NCBI GenBank assembly: GCA_015501595.1
Contig: JADNRX010000005.1
Span: 492,412 to 556,411 of the forward strand
Length of the DNA: 64,000 bases
From: Hymenopellis radicata
Taxonomy: Eukaryota; Basidiomycota; Agaricomycetes; Agaricales; Physalacriaceae
Direction: 5' to 3'
Shown here: positions 46,559-58,839 of the stretch, in pieces
Layout: every line of letters starts with the position of its first letter
Position numbering within the stretch: the first letter of the stretch is position 1
Translations under genes and position numbers: made by a program
Notes under the pieces: generated by a model
What the model was told of the DNA's origin: nothing
The model's input: only the letters and a program-made list of their open reading frames with translations
Databases searched by the model: none

Positions 46559-47077
46559 TCTGTGCAACGTTTAGCGGGGGTATTTTACAGTAAGGAGGAT
46601 GGAGTGAGGAGGAAAAGAAGGAAGAGGACAGCAACCCGACCGGAAGTGCCTGGTTCTTCCGGTGAATATATCGGGCAGTATCTTCCCACGATGCTTGAAA
46701 CCGATTGGCTGTAGATCTTCCGTCTGTCTTCCGTGGACAAATAATCTGGGGTTGCGACTTGTTGGAGCAATGTGTGGGGACTAGAACAGGGTGGATGTGT
46801 AGTATATGTTGGCCCAACGAGAACTAGATGCTGTTTTATGATGAGGAGACTTGTGCCAACGATGACGCGATGCTTGACCATCTCATCATCCTTTCTTCAG
46901 GACGCGACCCGAAAGGAGCGCATCTAGACGTCTAGTATCAAGACTTGTGAGCGCATCGAGTAAAGGCACGCAGGAGGGTCAATATTGACGCCACAGACTT
47001 GAATAGGTTATTATTGTAACTTTAGTGATCGTGTGACGTGTGACCTAACCTCCCGCTTTCCACGCGGCCTGGATGCG
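46559..47077. other. Intergenic, head-to-head carrier and SRP9 promoters
   Basis: About 520 bp between divergent genes; no repeat or extra gene seen. Confidence 0.5.
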
Positions 47078-47549
47078 ATGGTCTACATCTCGTCCTGGCA
47101 GGAATACCAAGATGCAGCAGAGGCCCTGTACGCCAAATCACCCAACAAAGTGCGCATCTCATCATCGCCTTCATCCCTCCCCGCCTCTCACCCCCACCAC
47201 AGACGCGCTATGTCATAAAATGGAAAGCAGCCGAAAAGAAACTGGTCCTCAAAATCACCGACAACACCAGCGTGCGTGGTATCACTGCGATTACTATCGG
47301 TGCTGATTCTCAGGATATATACAGTGCATCAAATTCAAGACGTATTCGTCTGTCTACCTCAATCGATTCGAGACATTAAACATGTCGTTGATGGAAAAGA
47401 TGCAGAACAAACGTGCAGCGCCAGAGGTCGTAGAGACGGCGCGCACACCGGAACCTTCGGCGGCGGCGTCGACGACGACGCCGTCCAGTATACCGACTGC
47501 AGCGAGCGGCGGTGTAAAGAAGAAGAAGAAACCAAAGAAGAAAGGTTGA
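47078..47549 (+). CDS. SRP9: Signal recognition particle 9 kDa subunit (SRP9)
   Basis: Three exons: 47078-47149, 47203-47271, 47325-47549; all phase 0. The protein begins MVYISSWQEYQDAAEALYAK, then TRYVIKWKAAEKKLVLKITD and CIKFKTYSSVYLNRFETLN, the alpha-beta-beta-beta-alpha SRP9/14 fold. A linker and a Lys-rich tail (KKKKKPKKKG) end at 47549. SRP9 pairs with SRP14 to bind the Alu domain of SRP RNA and pauses translation in the cytosol. The basic C-terminal extension beyond the fold is usual in fungal SRP21-like members. Divergent from the carrier gene at 46558. Confidence 0.92.
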
Positions 47550-50361
47550 GGTGTGTCGCCTGCTTTCTTACCTTACTACTCTTGCTGATATCTTATAGTT
47601 GTCTATATGTATTATACCGCACGCGAAATGCACTTTATTTTCACCATGAATCACCGATTCTGCACGCAGCAGTGCACCAGCATCTTTATGATCTGAAATC
47701 CGAGCGAACGTCAGCGGGACACGTCGCCTTTGATGTTCATCACTGGCTAGACTCGGAGCTGCAGAGTTCCGGTATCAAGGCCAAGGAGCAGTCGCACAAT
47801 TTGCGCGGCCAACCATCGCGTGCAACTGCATGGATCATTATCGAGATACGGAGGCACGGACCAAGCTCATGCTCCCGTGTTAAATGATAAATCCGCGGCC
47901 CGACTCAAGCATTCATACGGCATTCTTACGCACCATTATTCCCAGCCACAACGGAACTTGTATTTCTCCATGTACGTAGAGTGTACCCACTCCAGAATCC
48001 TGGCACTAGCAACTCACAGCAAGTTTTCATTTCCGCCAGGCTTTGAAATCTGACTTCGAACTTGCTGAGAGAATCTAGATATCCCTGCGTACTTCCTTTG
48101 TTGTCTCTGCCTCCTGCAGGGAGAGTATCGGGTCTATTTCAAGTGGTAATGGATCTCCCCGATAACGCCGTCAGTCGGTGCTGACATTTTAAGTAGTTCT
48201 CCTTCACACCTGGCCTCGTGCGTATCATGTACGCGCGTCTATCTACCGGACCACTCAATCACTCAATTAATCTTGCTTCTCATGATCCGTCGATGATTCC
48301 AATCTGCAGACTTGCTGTGCTCGTCAACAGAGACATACCGAACACCGCAAGTATTCATACCGGAATGACGGTGAGTGCGAATCGGTCATCATTATTAGAT
48401 GGACGCTCGGTGTGCGTTACGCCCTAATTCATCTACCTGCGGGAATGTACTAATGTTCATGACAGAGGATTGTGACGATGCTGGTCCGGCTCTCATCAAG
48501 CTGACAACTCGTGTTCGGGCGAGTTGAGCTAAATGAGGAATCTCTACGCAGTGAGGTATTTCAAGTCTGCCCTATTCTTACCGCTCATGATCCCAGTCTC
48601 CTACATTGCGGCAATCCAGAGACCCCCGAAAATGCTACCAAATGTATGATCCTGGCCCAAATTCTTATCCGGATCCCAAAAAGGAAGGTGTATCCGCACT
48701 TTGTACCAGACCTCGCCAGATAGTCGATTTTTATCCGCACTATGTACCAGACCCATGTGTGGCGCAGGGTCCTCGGAGACAGAAAAAAATGCCAAATTTT
48801 GCTCAGAAACGGCGCAAAATCGTCGTTTCAGCACAAAAGTACGTAGACAGACGTAAATTTAGGGCTACAAATCTGGTGACCCTGGCCGGGGATCAGAGCC
48901 TTCAGCCCACCTGAGCCCACCCAAAATCTTATCCGCACCAGCATCAGACCTCTTCAGATGTCCAATTTTTATCCGCATACGGACTCAGACCTCTTCTCCA
49001 AAAAGCTCGTTTTTTATCCGGAAAGGTACCAAACATAGTCTCAAAAAGTTCAAATTTTATCCGCACCGGGATCATACATTTGGTAGCATTTTCGGGGGTC
49101 CTGGGATTTTGTTCAAGTCCTATGATCCGGAGTGCAGCAATCTACCGATCACTGTCAATCTAGGCAGTGCTCGCCAATAGCCTCCATCTTTCCAGCGGGC
49201 AGTTCGCTCCGCGTGTCTGTCAATGTCGCTCCATCAATGAATACATTGGTCCAACTCCATCATTAAGATCACAATTTAGGCGCCACTCGATACTGGTCCG
49301 TGCGCCATCACCGTGAGCTTCCTCTCAGGAGAGATGTTTTCACCGGTGTAATTATCTCCTCGACGACGGGGCCCCTCCTGACGCTTGTCATCGGAGGAGG
49401 GGGAACAGCGAAGTCGTGGTGGCTTGATAGGACAGCGACTTGGACAGGCGTAATCAACATCAATGAACTCCTTCCAGAGAGAACCCGCGAATCCTCCTGA
49501 TGTGAGTCATTCGAGGCTGCGTTTCCGATTATGTTTGGAAGGAGAAGATGAGGATCATCATCCTCATCAAAGCGTGGCGTGGTGAGGCGGTGCGTGCGTG
49601 CCAGATTGAGATACTTACTCTTCGTCCAAAGACTAGGCGAGGAGAATGCAGATTCACTCCGCGAAGGGCGGGACGCAGAGAGGCCAGAGCGGACGACGGA
49701 TGTGAACCGAGCCGGCGATCCGGCAATCAACACAGCCACGGGGTTTCGCGGTTTGATCATTGATGCTTGCCTCAATGCTGGGCTCAGGATCGTAGACGGG
49801 TCTCTCCGTTCTCCGAGGATGGGGGACGATTACAGTGGTTGTACAAGTGGGAATCGTGCTGGAGGCCACGGCGAGAACAGGATTATCTATGTAGTATGAT
49901 GGAAGGAAGGGGCGGGAGGACGTTCCGCTATTGTTATCTGGCTTCCCTGGATGATTCGCGCGGCGCGGGTGGTGACTCAATGTACAATGCGACTGGTTTG
50001 CCACTGATATATAGTTCGTAATCGCGTTGAGGGATTTAGACGGAGCCGTGCCGCTCTGATAATCGACAGGATGAATGAGAAGGCAGACAACCATCATCCC
50101 TTGAAGATGAGATGACGAAGGATCGGCGACGAGCCGCGAGACAAAAAAAGGCGGACGTGTAGGCATACATTTTGACTGTCTTTTGATTGTATAGTGTATA
50201 CCGAGTGTGGCAATATAGGACTAGTAGTCGTCGATGCCTGAAAGCTGTACGCAAACTGAGCTAGCTCGTGAGATCATATCGGATCAGGGAAATTCGCACG
50301 GAGGGTACCCTTTTGGACTTAATATCTCCAGTCACGGCCAAGGTTGTTGTCCTCTCCCCTA
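47550..50361. other. Long intergenic region upstream of the Ste12 gene
   Basis: 2.8 kb without a supported gene apart from the inverted-repeat element at 48622-49099. Overlapping frames on both strands at 49300-50170 have no recognisable domain. The last part is probably the promoter and leader of the transcription factor. Confidence 0.45.
48622..49099. mobile_element. Inverted-repeat element with internal 40-45 bp tandem units
   Basis: Perfect 31 bp inverted ends at 48622-48652 and 49069-49099 (ACCCCCGAAAATGCTACC...). Inside, TTTATCCGCAC/GTACCAGACC-like units recur with starts near 48691, 48732, 48930, 48970, 49015 and 49059, that is every 40-45 bp in two groups. Similarity outside the 31 bp is weak (AATCC.AG), and no clear target duplication is visible. 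No coding potential. Confidence 0.65.
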
Positions 50362-53360
50362 ATGGACGCCACCAGCAGCAGCGCATACAAGCTATCACTG
50401 CAACCGACCGTCCCCCACGAGCACGATCCCTCAGAGCACACCGCGCGCCCCGGCAATGCTCAGCGCCATGCTATGTGGCTCCTGGACACCCAGAACGGGC
50501 CTCACCACGACGCCGACGACGGCGAGCCAATGCAGCACGACGAATACACATCCGTGTCTACCCCCGGTCTCAGCAAGGGTCTCAGTCGCCCGCTGACCCC
50601 GCAGGAGACAGATCGCCTCGCACATCTCGACCGACTCAAGTTCTTTCTGGCGACGGCCCCGAGCGGCTGGGAGAAGGGCAGCAACGGCGCGGGCCCGTCG
50701 TCATATACGCCGGACCCCTCCAATCCCGCCCTCAACCGCTTTCTGCTCCCGACCCAGGAATTCGTCACCTGTGTCCTCTGGAACGGCCTCTACCATATCA
50801 CCGGCACGGATATTGTCCGCGCCCTCATTTTTCCGGTACGTAGAACGGTATCTCGTCCATCCTGGTGCTGACAGTACCGCAGATTTGAGGCATTTGGCCG
50901 TCCAGTGAGGAATATGAAAAAGTTTGAGGAGGGTGTCTTTAGCGACCTCAGAAATCTTAAGCCAGGTGTCGATGCGTGCTTGGAGGAGCCAAAGGTGAGT
51001 ATCAGTCTCGGTGTTGAGTACTGCCTAACCATTTCTAGTCGCCATTTCTTGACTTGCTATTCAAGTACCAGTGTATCCGAACCCAAAAGAAACAAAAAGT
51101 GTTCTACTGGTTCGTCTCCTAATTATCCATCTATATCCGTCTCACCGTTCACATCAGGTTCTCTGTACCCCACGACCGCCTCTTCCTCGATGCGCTCGAG
51201 CGCGATCTCAAGCGCGAAAAAATGGGCATGGAGCCCACTACCGTTATCACCGGCGAACCAGCCATGTCATTTCACTTACGACAAGAAGCGTAGTCTTTAC
51301 GAGCAGTTTACCGGGTCCAAATCATCTTCCGGTCGCCACGCATCTTCATCAAATCGCGCTCGCCGCAGTGCCAGCAAATCCAGCTCAGTAAGCCGCTCCA
51401 TGCGGGACGGCGAGGGTGAATTGGAATGGAATGTCCGGCGCTTAGAGGAGGAGGTATGCTCGGTCCCGACGACAGCGATGCCGATCAGGATGAAGCCACC
51501 CTCGCAGCCCAGCAGTCCCCTTTTTTTTCCATGTTCTCCCTCTTTGAAGGCAGCCCGACATACAAGCAGCGCCGGAAAAAGGCCAACCACGGTCCTTCCT
51601 CCTTGGGGCTTGGCGCGGACGGAGAGCGCGGACGAACGGGGTATCCGAATGACTCGCCACAGGATGATCCCATGACGGGGGGCGTCCAGGTAAAGCGAGA
51701 AAGCATAAGCGCTGCCGACATGTTCATGAAGCAGGCACGTGGCGAGCTGGGACAACCGCTAGCGCCTTCAGCGTCGTCGCTGCCAAAGGTCGACATGCGC
51801 GATGTCGGCGTGTATGTCGAAGGACGCCTCGTCAGCGGCGGAGCGCCAAACCTCGCTGCCGGCGCTCCTGCATATCCTCCAAGCTTTGACAACTACGGGC
51901 AGTTTCAACAGACTGTCGAGATGGCGGATCCCACCGCCTCTGCAGCTACGAGTGGCGCCAAGACGAAAGTATTCGTCTGCCCGCTTCTTAGCTGTGGACG
52001 CATGTTCAAGCGGATGGAGCATCTTAAGCGCCATCTGAGGACACATACGATGGAACGACCTTTTGTGTGCGATAAGTGTGGGAAGAAGTTCAGTCGGAGC
52101 GACAACTTGGGCCAGCATATGCGGGTGCATGGTCGCTCAGAGGCGCAGGGTGATCAGACGTTCGCTAGTGGCAATGGAGAGTGGACGAACCAGGACTGGG
52201 GCGATTGGATCAACAGCGATGGAGAGGAAGGAAGTGGTCAGGAGGATGATTTCCCGCGGGCGACGACAGCTAATATTGGCGTCGGTCTAGGGATGTATGG
52301 TGGTCTTGGCGTAGGAATGGGTATGGGCCACACCACGGCTGAAGGGGAGTGGGCGGCTGCTGCCAGCAACGTACCAAGCGGCGACATGGCAGGGTATGGT
52401 CTGAATGTTGAGATGTGTGAGGTGGAGATTGCTGGTGACTTGAGGGAGGTGCCGGGAGATGAGGAGGGACTGGTGACAGAGGTCTTTGCGAGCGATTACC
52501 AGAATAATGGTTATCCGCCACCACAAGCTGGGACAAGCGGCTATTACGCCACACATCCCCAGCAGCAGCAGCAGCAGTGGTCTGCACCACCCGCGAGCGC
52601 ACCTGTGGGCATGTATGGTGCGAGACCAATGTCTTCTGCAGGGTCTTCTGGCAGCGGGAGCATGTACGGGGACGACTCTCTAGGTGATGGCGCTTACCTC
52701 AGTATGAGCGCGCCGTCACATAAACAAGTATTCGATCACGCATCGTTGTATCCGCCCGGAGTTCTCGATAACAGTGCGACTGGCGGAGGACCTGTGCGGA
52801 GGCACCGGAGTATGACACCCTCGTTGATGCGGAACGGCAGCGGGGACAGCGCTGGGCCTACGCGACGACCTGGAACATCATCAGGGGAGTCTCCCGTTCC
52901 ACGCGGATTCCATCCGTATGCACATGCAGGCTATTCGTCGACGCAGTCGAGCCCCTCGATGTACCCCGTCGGACTACCTGGGAGTCTCACGCGGCGGAGC
53001 TCGAGTCGTGCCTCGTCCAACTTTGGAGCCGGGGTGGAAGAGCAGATGCGGCAGATGATGCGGAGCGATTCCGGGGGCTCTTCTTCTTCGCGACCTGGGA
53101 GCGCGCTCAGCTTGTATGGCGGGGACATGTACAGGACGGACAGCCCGTCGCCGTTTGGGACGGGTCTGACGGATAGCCCGGCGGCGTATCCGAGCGAGCT
53201 GCCGCCGCCGCCGCCGACGGGTGGTGGCTTTCCTGGACATGCTGCGACTGTTCCCGGAAATGGGAATTTCTTTGGTGACGCGCACTTTGGGAGTGGAGGA
53301 GCAGGAAGTGGGGGGGATCCCTACCACTACGCACATCCGCAGCATGTGAGTACGATGTAG
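50362..53360 (+). CDS. STE12: Ste12-type transcription factor with two C2H2 zinc fingers
   Basis: Start ATG 50362 (MDATSSSAYKLSLQ). The STE DNA-binding domain spans several exons: LDRLKFFLATAPSGWE, NRFLLPTQEFVTCVLWNGLY, RFEAFGRPVRNMKKFEEGVF, SDLRNLKPGVDACLEEPK, SPFLDLLFKYQ, CIRTQKKQKVFYWFSVPHDR and FLDALERDLKREKMG. After a Ser-rich linker comes QQSPFFSMFSLFEGSPTYKQ. Then two fingers follow, FVCPLLSCGRMFKR with HLKRHLRTH, and FVCDKCGKKFSRSDNLGQHM, and a long Gly/Ser/Pro/Gln-rich tail with a short Gln run near 52560. About 950 aa. This is the filamentous/basidiomycete Ste12-alpha architecture, acting below the mating/invasion MAPK cascade. Two anomalies: an extra base at 51273 breaks MSF|TYDKKRSLYEQF, and at about 51451 the frame moves back (one-base loss or a 35 nt intron). 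Confidence 0.93.
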
Positions 53361-53649
53361 GGGCCTTTCCCGTTGCGCCACGCCCAGTGATTCCGGAATC
53401 TAATGACACTACGCTATAATCCTCGTCGCCCCCGCCCATATAATATCCCGTATATATCCTAGAGGAGTTTCTAATACCTGCGCTTGCGTTTCTTCCCACT
53501 CTGTTACTTAATTATGTGTCGTTGCTCTACATATTTATCGCAATTTATATATTACTACTTACACTTGATCATTCTCGGTGGACTGGCTTTTTTTCTGTTT
53601 CTATTTTTGAGTTATTTGTACGTTGGAGCGTAATCAATGATGAAGAATG

Positions 53650-54830
53650 TACACCATGTATGTTTAGATGGGGGGGATCATTGATTGATTGTTGGGAGGG
53701 TGATGAACAAAAGAGGTACGCCACGTCTTGATGTGTTTGAGGAGATCGATGTTGGTGTATTGGGCTTTGAAACGAGATGTGATTGGGATCCAAGGGGAAG
53801 AAGAAGCTGGTGATTTTCAGGTCGTATGTTTAGCTGAAGGGGGAAGGGGATCAGTGATTGTTGGGAGGGCCTGCGCATGATGAACAAAGAAGGTACGCCA
53901 CATCTTTACGGGTGCATTGGGAGCATGAGGCACGAAGGAGATGTTGATTGGGAAGAAGAAGAAGAAGACGAAGCAGCGGTGATTTTCAGGTCGACGGACC
54001 ACGAGGCGCACGTTGAGGAACTCCAGGTTTTCACGCGACCTCGCGCTCTCATGGGCGAATTCTCCGAGATCTGAGGTAAAAGGTAAATTGTCGGTGTCTT
54101 TGGAATTCCGAATCCTTACCGGGGCAACTTGGGATCTGTACTATTAGGATGCGGAAGCATTTCAAAGATGAGAGCCGAAGGAGATGGGAAGGAAAGAAGA
54201 ATATTTAACATTTAACATTTTTTCTTTCCTTACCGAGTTCGACGTACCACGTGTAGTAGTTACTCACTCGACCTAGAAGGCTAGATGTGGGGAATCCTCC
54301 AACAATATCTGACAAAGAAGGTACGTCTGACGTGTTTTTGAGGAGATGTTTCCTGGTGCATTGGGATCATGAGATGTTGATTGGAAAAGAAAGGAAAGGA
54401 AGGAAGAATGCTATTTTGGTTTCCAGGTCGAGGCGCACGGTGAGGAACACCCGACCTCGCGCTCTCAGATCTCAGCCATGGGGAATGCTCCGAGATCTGA
54501 GGTGAAAGGTAAATTGTCGGTGTCTAGTTGGAATAAGTAGTCAATCAATCCTTACCGGGGTGCTAGGATGCTTCGAAGATGAGGGTTCAATGAAACGGCG
54601 AAGGAGACTCTGGTGATTGGGAGGAAAGGAAAGGAAAGAAAAATGTTATTCTGGTGATTTTTGAGTTCGATGTAGTACCGCTGTTAACGGTTTCACGACA
54701 ACCCGCACTCACTCGGTGCCTAGACGTGGGGAGTCCTCGAATATCTGAGTTGAAAGGTAGAACCGTCGGTGTTCAATCAATCCTTACTCGTGCAGAACGG
54801 CCCGGCGGGGGCAAGGCATATGATATGCCT
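53650..54830. repeat. Degenerate tandem repeat array downstream of the Ste12 gene
   Basis: Related blocks recur. The phrase CTGAGGTGAAAGGTAAATTG (with variants) occurs at about 54071, 54497 and 54745. GGTACGCCAC-type and GAGGAGATG..GGTG.ATTGGG blocks occur at 53710, 53890 and 54320. AGGAAAGGAAAGAA runs occur at 54180, 54385 and 54625. Unit length is irregular, roughly 180-430 bp. No conserved frame. Confidence 0.65.
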
Positions 54831-56789
54831 TGCTGAACCAACTCGGGCACTGGCGGGCTTATGTGACTTCAGACTTGCAACCATGATGCATCTCCAAGAA
54901 GTCGGGGCAACACTCAATGAACTTTTGAGCAGGGACTCGGATGGGCCGTTGACCAGTTGTTGAACCCAGCTTCAAGCCGGAAGTGTGTACTAAGAATCCG
55001 GTCCAGGAGTTGAATAATCGCATGCCAGTGTGTGTCGCATACAACGATGATGTTATTCGTCGTTCATTGTGTGAAAACTGATGCCACTGAAACAGAGCAA
55101 GATGCCACGAGAAAGAGGATAGACCGCTAACCGCAAATTAGACGGCTCACCGCGACTGTAACCGGCTCAAAAGTGACACTGCCGCCTGCGTGGGCGTCAA
55201 GATGAAGGACCGGTGCGGGCCGGAGCCTCAACTGGTCGTTCACTGTCAACGGGATAAGCGCTGATACCACGATGAATGTTGTCAGCACTGAGCACGTTGC
55301 TCCAAGCATCCAGCATATAAGTGTTACCTGGTCGTTTAAAACTTGCGCATACGATTACCCCTCCCAACGATGCTATGCTCATCTGTGATGCGACCAGGTA
55401 GCTGTTAAAATCTAGTCGTTGAGTTAAGCGACGCAGGTGGAGATTTGGTAGCAGGCGGACACAATGGCGGCGTAAGCAGTACAGGTAACGTGGTCGGGCG
55501 CGATTGAGACATGTGATCTCGAGGTCTTAGCCAAACAAACTACATCGGGACGCTTCATTGAAGTTCTTGCTCTCCTTCGTTCCACACGGACCTCCACCCT
55601 GTTTCACCTTTCCATCGCGATCCTTGCTGCCCGCCGGGCGACACGACGTTCAGACTTCTACGTCAAGTAACTGCGTCGTCTCTAGTCTGCTTGGTTAAAA
55701 CTTAGCTGTATCTGTACTGGCGTCCATCTTCTCCTTGCATCTGCTATAGGGCGCGAAGACGGACGGCTGTATTCCTCTACCATTGCGTTTTCCCCTAGCT
55801 ATGTATGCTGCTGATCACTCAAATGACGACACTATATCAGCCACTAAGCTTCTTATACTGTCAGTAACATTAGCTTTGTAGACTTAAAGGATTTAATCAA
55901 GCCCATGGTCGAATCCTTACCCAATCCTAGCTCTAAGGCCGATATTGGCTAAAGCGATGTCTCTTGGGTCTTCAATCATTTCGTTACGGTTGGTCTTCAT
56001 CAATTTCTAAGGTTACCCTGCTGAATTCGAATGCCCTGTCAAGGTGCATTTTGCAATGCATGGCTGATCTTTTGATGCCGATGCTGCCTTGTGCCGCTCA
56101 CCAAGTACTCCATGGTGCCCGCCTAGTACACTAAGCCCATGTTTTTATCTCTCGTTGAATTATGCGAATTGCAACTGTTGGGTTCATGCCGGATCTTCAT
56201 CAAGGTATTTTCGCCCATGACAAAGGTTCACCTCAGATTGATAACTTGATTTCGAGAAGCTTTCAGCGTACAATGCGTCGCAATTCACGGTGTGTTCGTA
56301 GCGACTTGGTGTTGCTCGACTGGTGACTGGGGAAGGACCGACTTGACAGTCTCAGTGCGTTCCTTGTAAGTTTTGTCAGTTGTTCTACGAACCTCGCCTG
56401 ACTCTGGATCTCCCAAAGTCTTTTACAAAACAACACTACTCTATCTGCCCACACGGTATTCTTGTATCCGAAACGTCCGAACCCTTCCTGCCTTGGGCAA
56501 GTACATTGTTTTCTCCATCTTGCTTTGTGTAATGACGGCGAACAAGGAAGCATGATAACCAAAACAGGCCTTGCGCTACAATGACATTAGTATTCGGGGG
56601 CTACATTCAATTCATGATCAAGATCTGTGAGAGTCCAGTGTTAGCGGGATCGCATCTTCCTCGCCACCTTACTAGTTCCACGTTCGCGTCTCCTAGTCCC
56701 CCGTCCGCGTCAACGCTCACATTCTGAAACTAGCTCCATCGGCAATGTTCGATTTGAACCAATTATCTATGATATTTGTTGAAGACAAC
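54831..56789. other. Intergenic, 2 kb, AT-richer
   Basis: No gene supported. Two overlapping minus-strand frames at 55127-55382 look protein-like for about 40 residues but carry no domain or splice context. Confidence 0.4.
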
Positions 56790-58082
56790 TCAATCCCGTT
56801 TGTACTGCAAAACGCCATCCTTCTCTTCGTACTCGATATCAGGCTTGGCTACCGCGAGAGCCTCGGCACGGTTAGCAGCAGGAGGGTAAATCAGAGACCC
56901 GTTGATATGTTGTTTATAATGCTTCGCCGCAACACCCGTCAGGAAGATCTCGCGGTCCCAGCCCTGGGTGACCACAGCACCGAAAGCACCGAGGTCAAGA
57001 CACGTCACGTAGTAAGGCTGTCGGTAAATGTGAAGAGGAAGGCAAAGCAGGTCCTGAGCGGCGTTATTCCCCGACGATCGCCTAAAAGACAATAACGGTG
57101 AGTTGCGGGTTAAAGGAAAGCCATTGCAATGAACAACATACCCAAGTATCAGTGAGTGCTGGCAGGACATCATAGCCACATGTCCCTCATCATCAGTCCG
57201 AGCGCGCGCGGCATCCCCCGTCGCGAACACGTCCTTCACACCAACGACTTTAAGGTTGTCGTCGACCAGGAGACGGCCGCTCTGGTCGCGCTGGGCTCCG
57301 GATATCTGCTCCGTGAGAGTGGAAGCACGAACACCGACAGTCCAAATCACGGTCTTCGCCTCAATACGCTTCCCAGATGACAAAACTGCCCCGTTCGCAT
57401 CCACGGCCACGACACTCTCACCCGTGTAGGAAGTTACCCCAAGCTCCTGCAACGCTTGCAGAATAACCGGACGCGGTCCAGGCCCCAATTCGGGTCCAAC
57501 TTCGTCGTGCTTCTCCACCATGAATACCTGGGAATCACCGAGAATAGGGCGAAGACGACTAGGGAGCTCTGTAGCCGTTTCGATACCTGTGAACCCTCCA
57601 CCTGCGACGACGACGGTGTTCCAGCCAGGAGTCGATTTCGGAAGAGATGAAAGAGCTTGGAGGTGTGCGTCTAGCTTCATGGCGTCGTTGTAGTTGTCGA
57701 CTGTAAATGCATGTTCCTGCAAACCTTTCACGGAGCCAGGCATGGAGACTTTGCTGCCACTAGCGAGAACAAGACGATCGTACATGATGGAGGATGCGAC
57801 CGAATCCGAAGCATATTCGACTTTGTGAACATCGGTTGAAATGCGGCTGACTGTGCCTCGGATATAGCGTACGCCGACGACGTCCAACAGCTCCAGAACA
57901 GACGGCCCAGCGGTGGAGATGTCAGTCTCGTAAAGACGAGGACGCATGTACATGGTGGGTTCGGGCGCGATGAGCGCCACTTCGACATCTTGACGCCCTG
58001 CGATGTCGAGAGCGCGGACTGCACTTAGAGCAGACCATACTCCTCCAAAGCCAGCACCGATTATAACGATTCTTTGAGACAT
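56790..58082 (-). CDS. NDH-2/AIF-like FAD-dependent pyridine-nucleotide oxidoreductase
   Basis: Start ATG 58082 (MSQRIVIIGAGFGGVWSAL) with an N-terminal FAD-binding GAGFGG loop. The NAD(P)H-binding loop is VVAGGGFTGIETATEL near residue 155, and the second FAD motif is GVKDVFATGDAARARTD. A 60 nt intron at 57141-57082 splits SLILG; it is a multiple of three without a stop, so retention would only insert 20 residues. The spliced protein is 410 aa and ends DGVLQYKRD at 56790. No mitochondrial presequence or C-terminal amphipathic anchor is obvious, which favours a soluble AMID/FSP1-like or bacterial-type quinone reductase over a classical NDE/NDI. A start-codon fragment of a paralogue lies at 62565. 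Confidence 0.88.
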   Translation of the reverse strand: MSQRIVIIGAGFGGVWSALSAVRALDIAGRQDVEVALIAPEPTMYMRPRLYETDISTAGPSVLELLDVVGVRYIRGTVSRISTDVHKVEYASDSVASSIMYDRLVLASGSKVSMPGSVKGLQEHAFTVDNYNDAMKLDAHLQALSSLPKSTPGWNTVVVAGGGFTGIETATELPSRLRPILGDSQVFMVEKHDEVGPELGPGPRPVILQALQELGVTSYTGESVVAVDANGAVLSSGKRIEAKTVIWTVGVRASTLTEQISGAQRDQSGRLLVDDNLKVVGVKDVFATGDAARARTDDEGHVAMMSCQHSLILGYVVHCNGFPLTRNSPLLSFRRSSGNNAAQDLLCLPLHIYRQPYYVTCLDLGAFGAVVTQGWDREIFLTGVAAKHYKQHINGSLIYPPAANRAEALAVAKPDIEYEEKDGVLQYKRD

Positions 58083-58839
58083 TTTCTGTTGGGGTGATCA
58101 GCAATCGGACAGTGCTGATATGTAAAATAGTAAACAGTACCTCTTGATCATGCAGCTGCAAGTACTATGATTAACCGTGACGATTGTGAAAGAACGCGTC
58201 GTAAGTTATATACCCTGCTGGGTCTGTCTTGGCGTCGTAAGAGCACGGGACAAACCGTAGGTGATTGCTCATTAAATACCGCCACATACCGGTCCCCGCC
58301 ATGTTCGGTGTGGCTTGGCTCGCGTCCAATGCCAAAGTTAGTTTGATCGCGGTTATACGCGACACCAACCGAGCCCTACCGAGAAAATGACCATTCAGTG
58401 CTTACGGAAATGCTGAAAGAGCATGCACGAGTAACACGGAAACGAACTACGGGAGTGATAGCTATCAGCTGCTTGGTAAGAGTCGATCGCGGTCCCGTGA
58501 CGAGTGCGTCTAGGTCGGGCATAGAAGAGCGCGCGCCAAGACCAAGGCGCCCTTGCGTGTGTTTCAACGGCATGACTGGGGCAACGACTTCGGATGGCTC
58601 CGGGTCTTCATCGATGGTCTTCTGACTCCCGACTTCCAACGATAGACATCCTTATTGTCAATCGCAGCCTGAGTGGAAGTCATGTCAAATCGGTAAGTAC
58701 ATACATGCCTCGTCCGAGTCAGGACTGAAGAGAGATAGTCTTGTAGGGAGTAGATACTAGTACGCGGCTAGTCGTACATCGTGTCACAGTATCTAGCCAA
58801 CGTTCCTCATGGGGTAAATTTCCTTTCCTCTACATCGGA
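58083..58839. other. Upstream region of the oxidoreductase, part of a duplicated block
   Basis: It has patchy similarity to 62570-62960 (for example GTGCTTGGTAA.A.TCGATCGC and ACCATCGATC segments). No supported gene of its own. Confidence 0.45.

Noticed and set aside
49308..50166. Long overlapping minus-strand frames upstream of the Ste12 gene
   Set aside because: Composition is Ser/Pro/Arg rich in several frames at once, typical of pyrimidine-rich leader DNA rather than of a gene.
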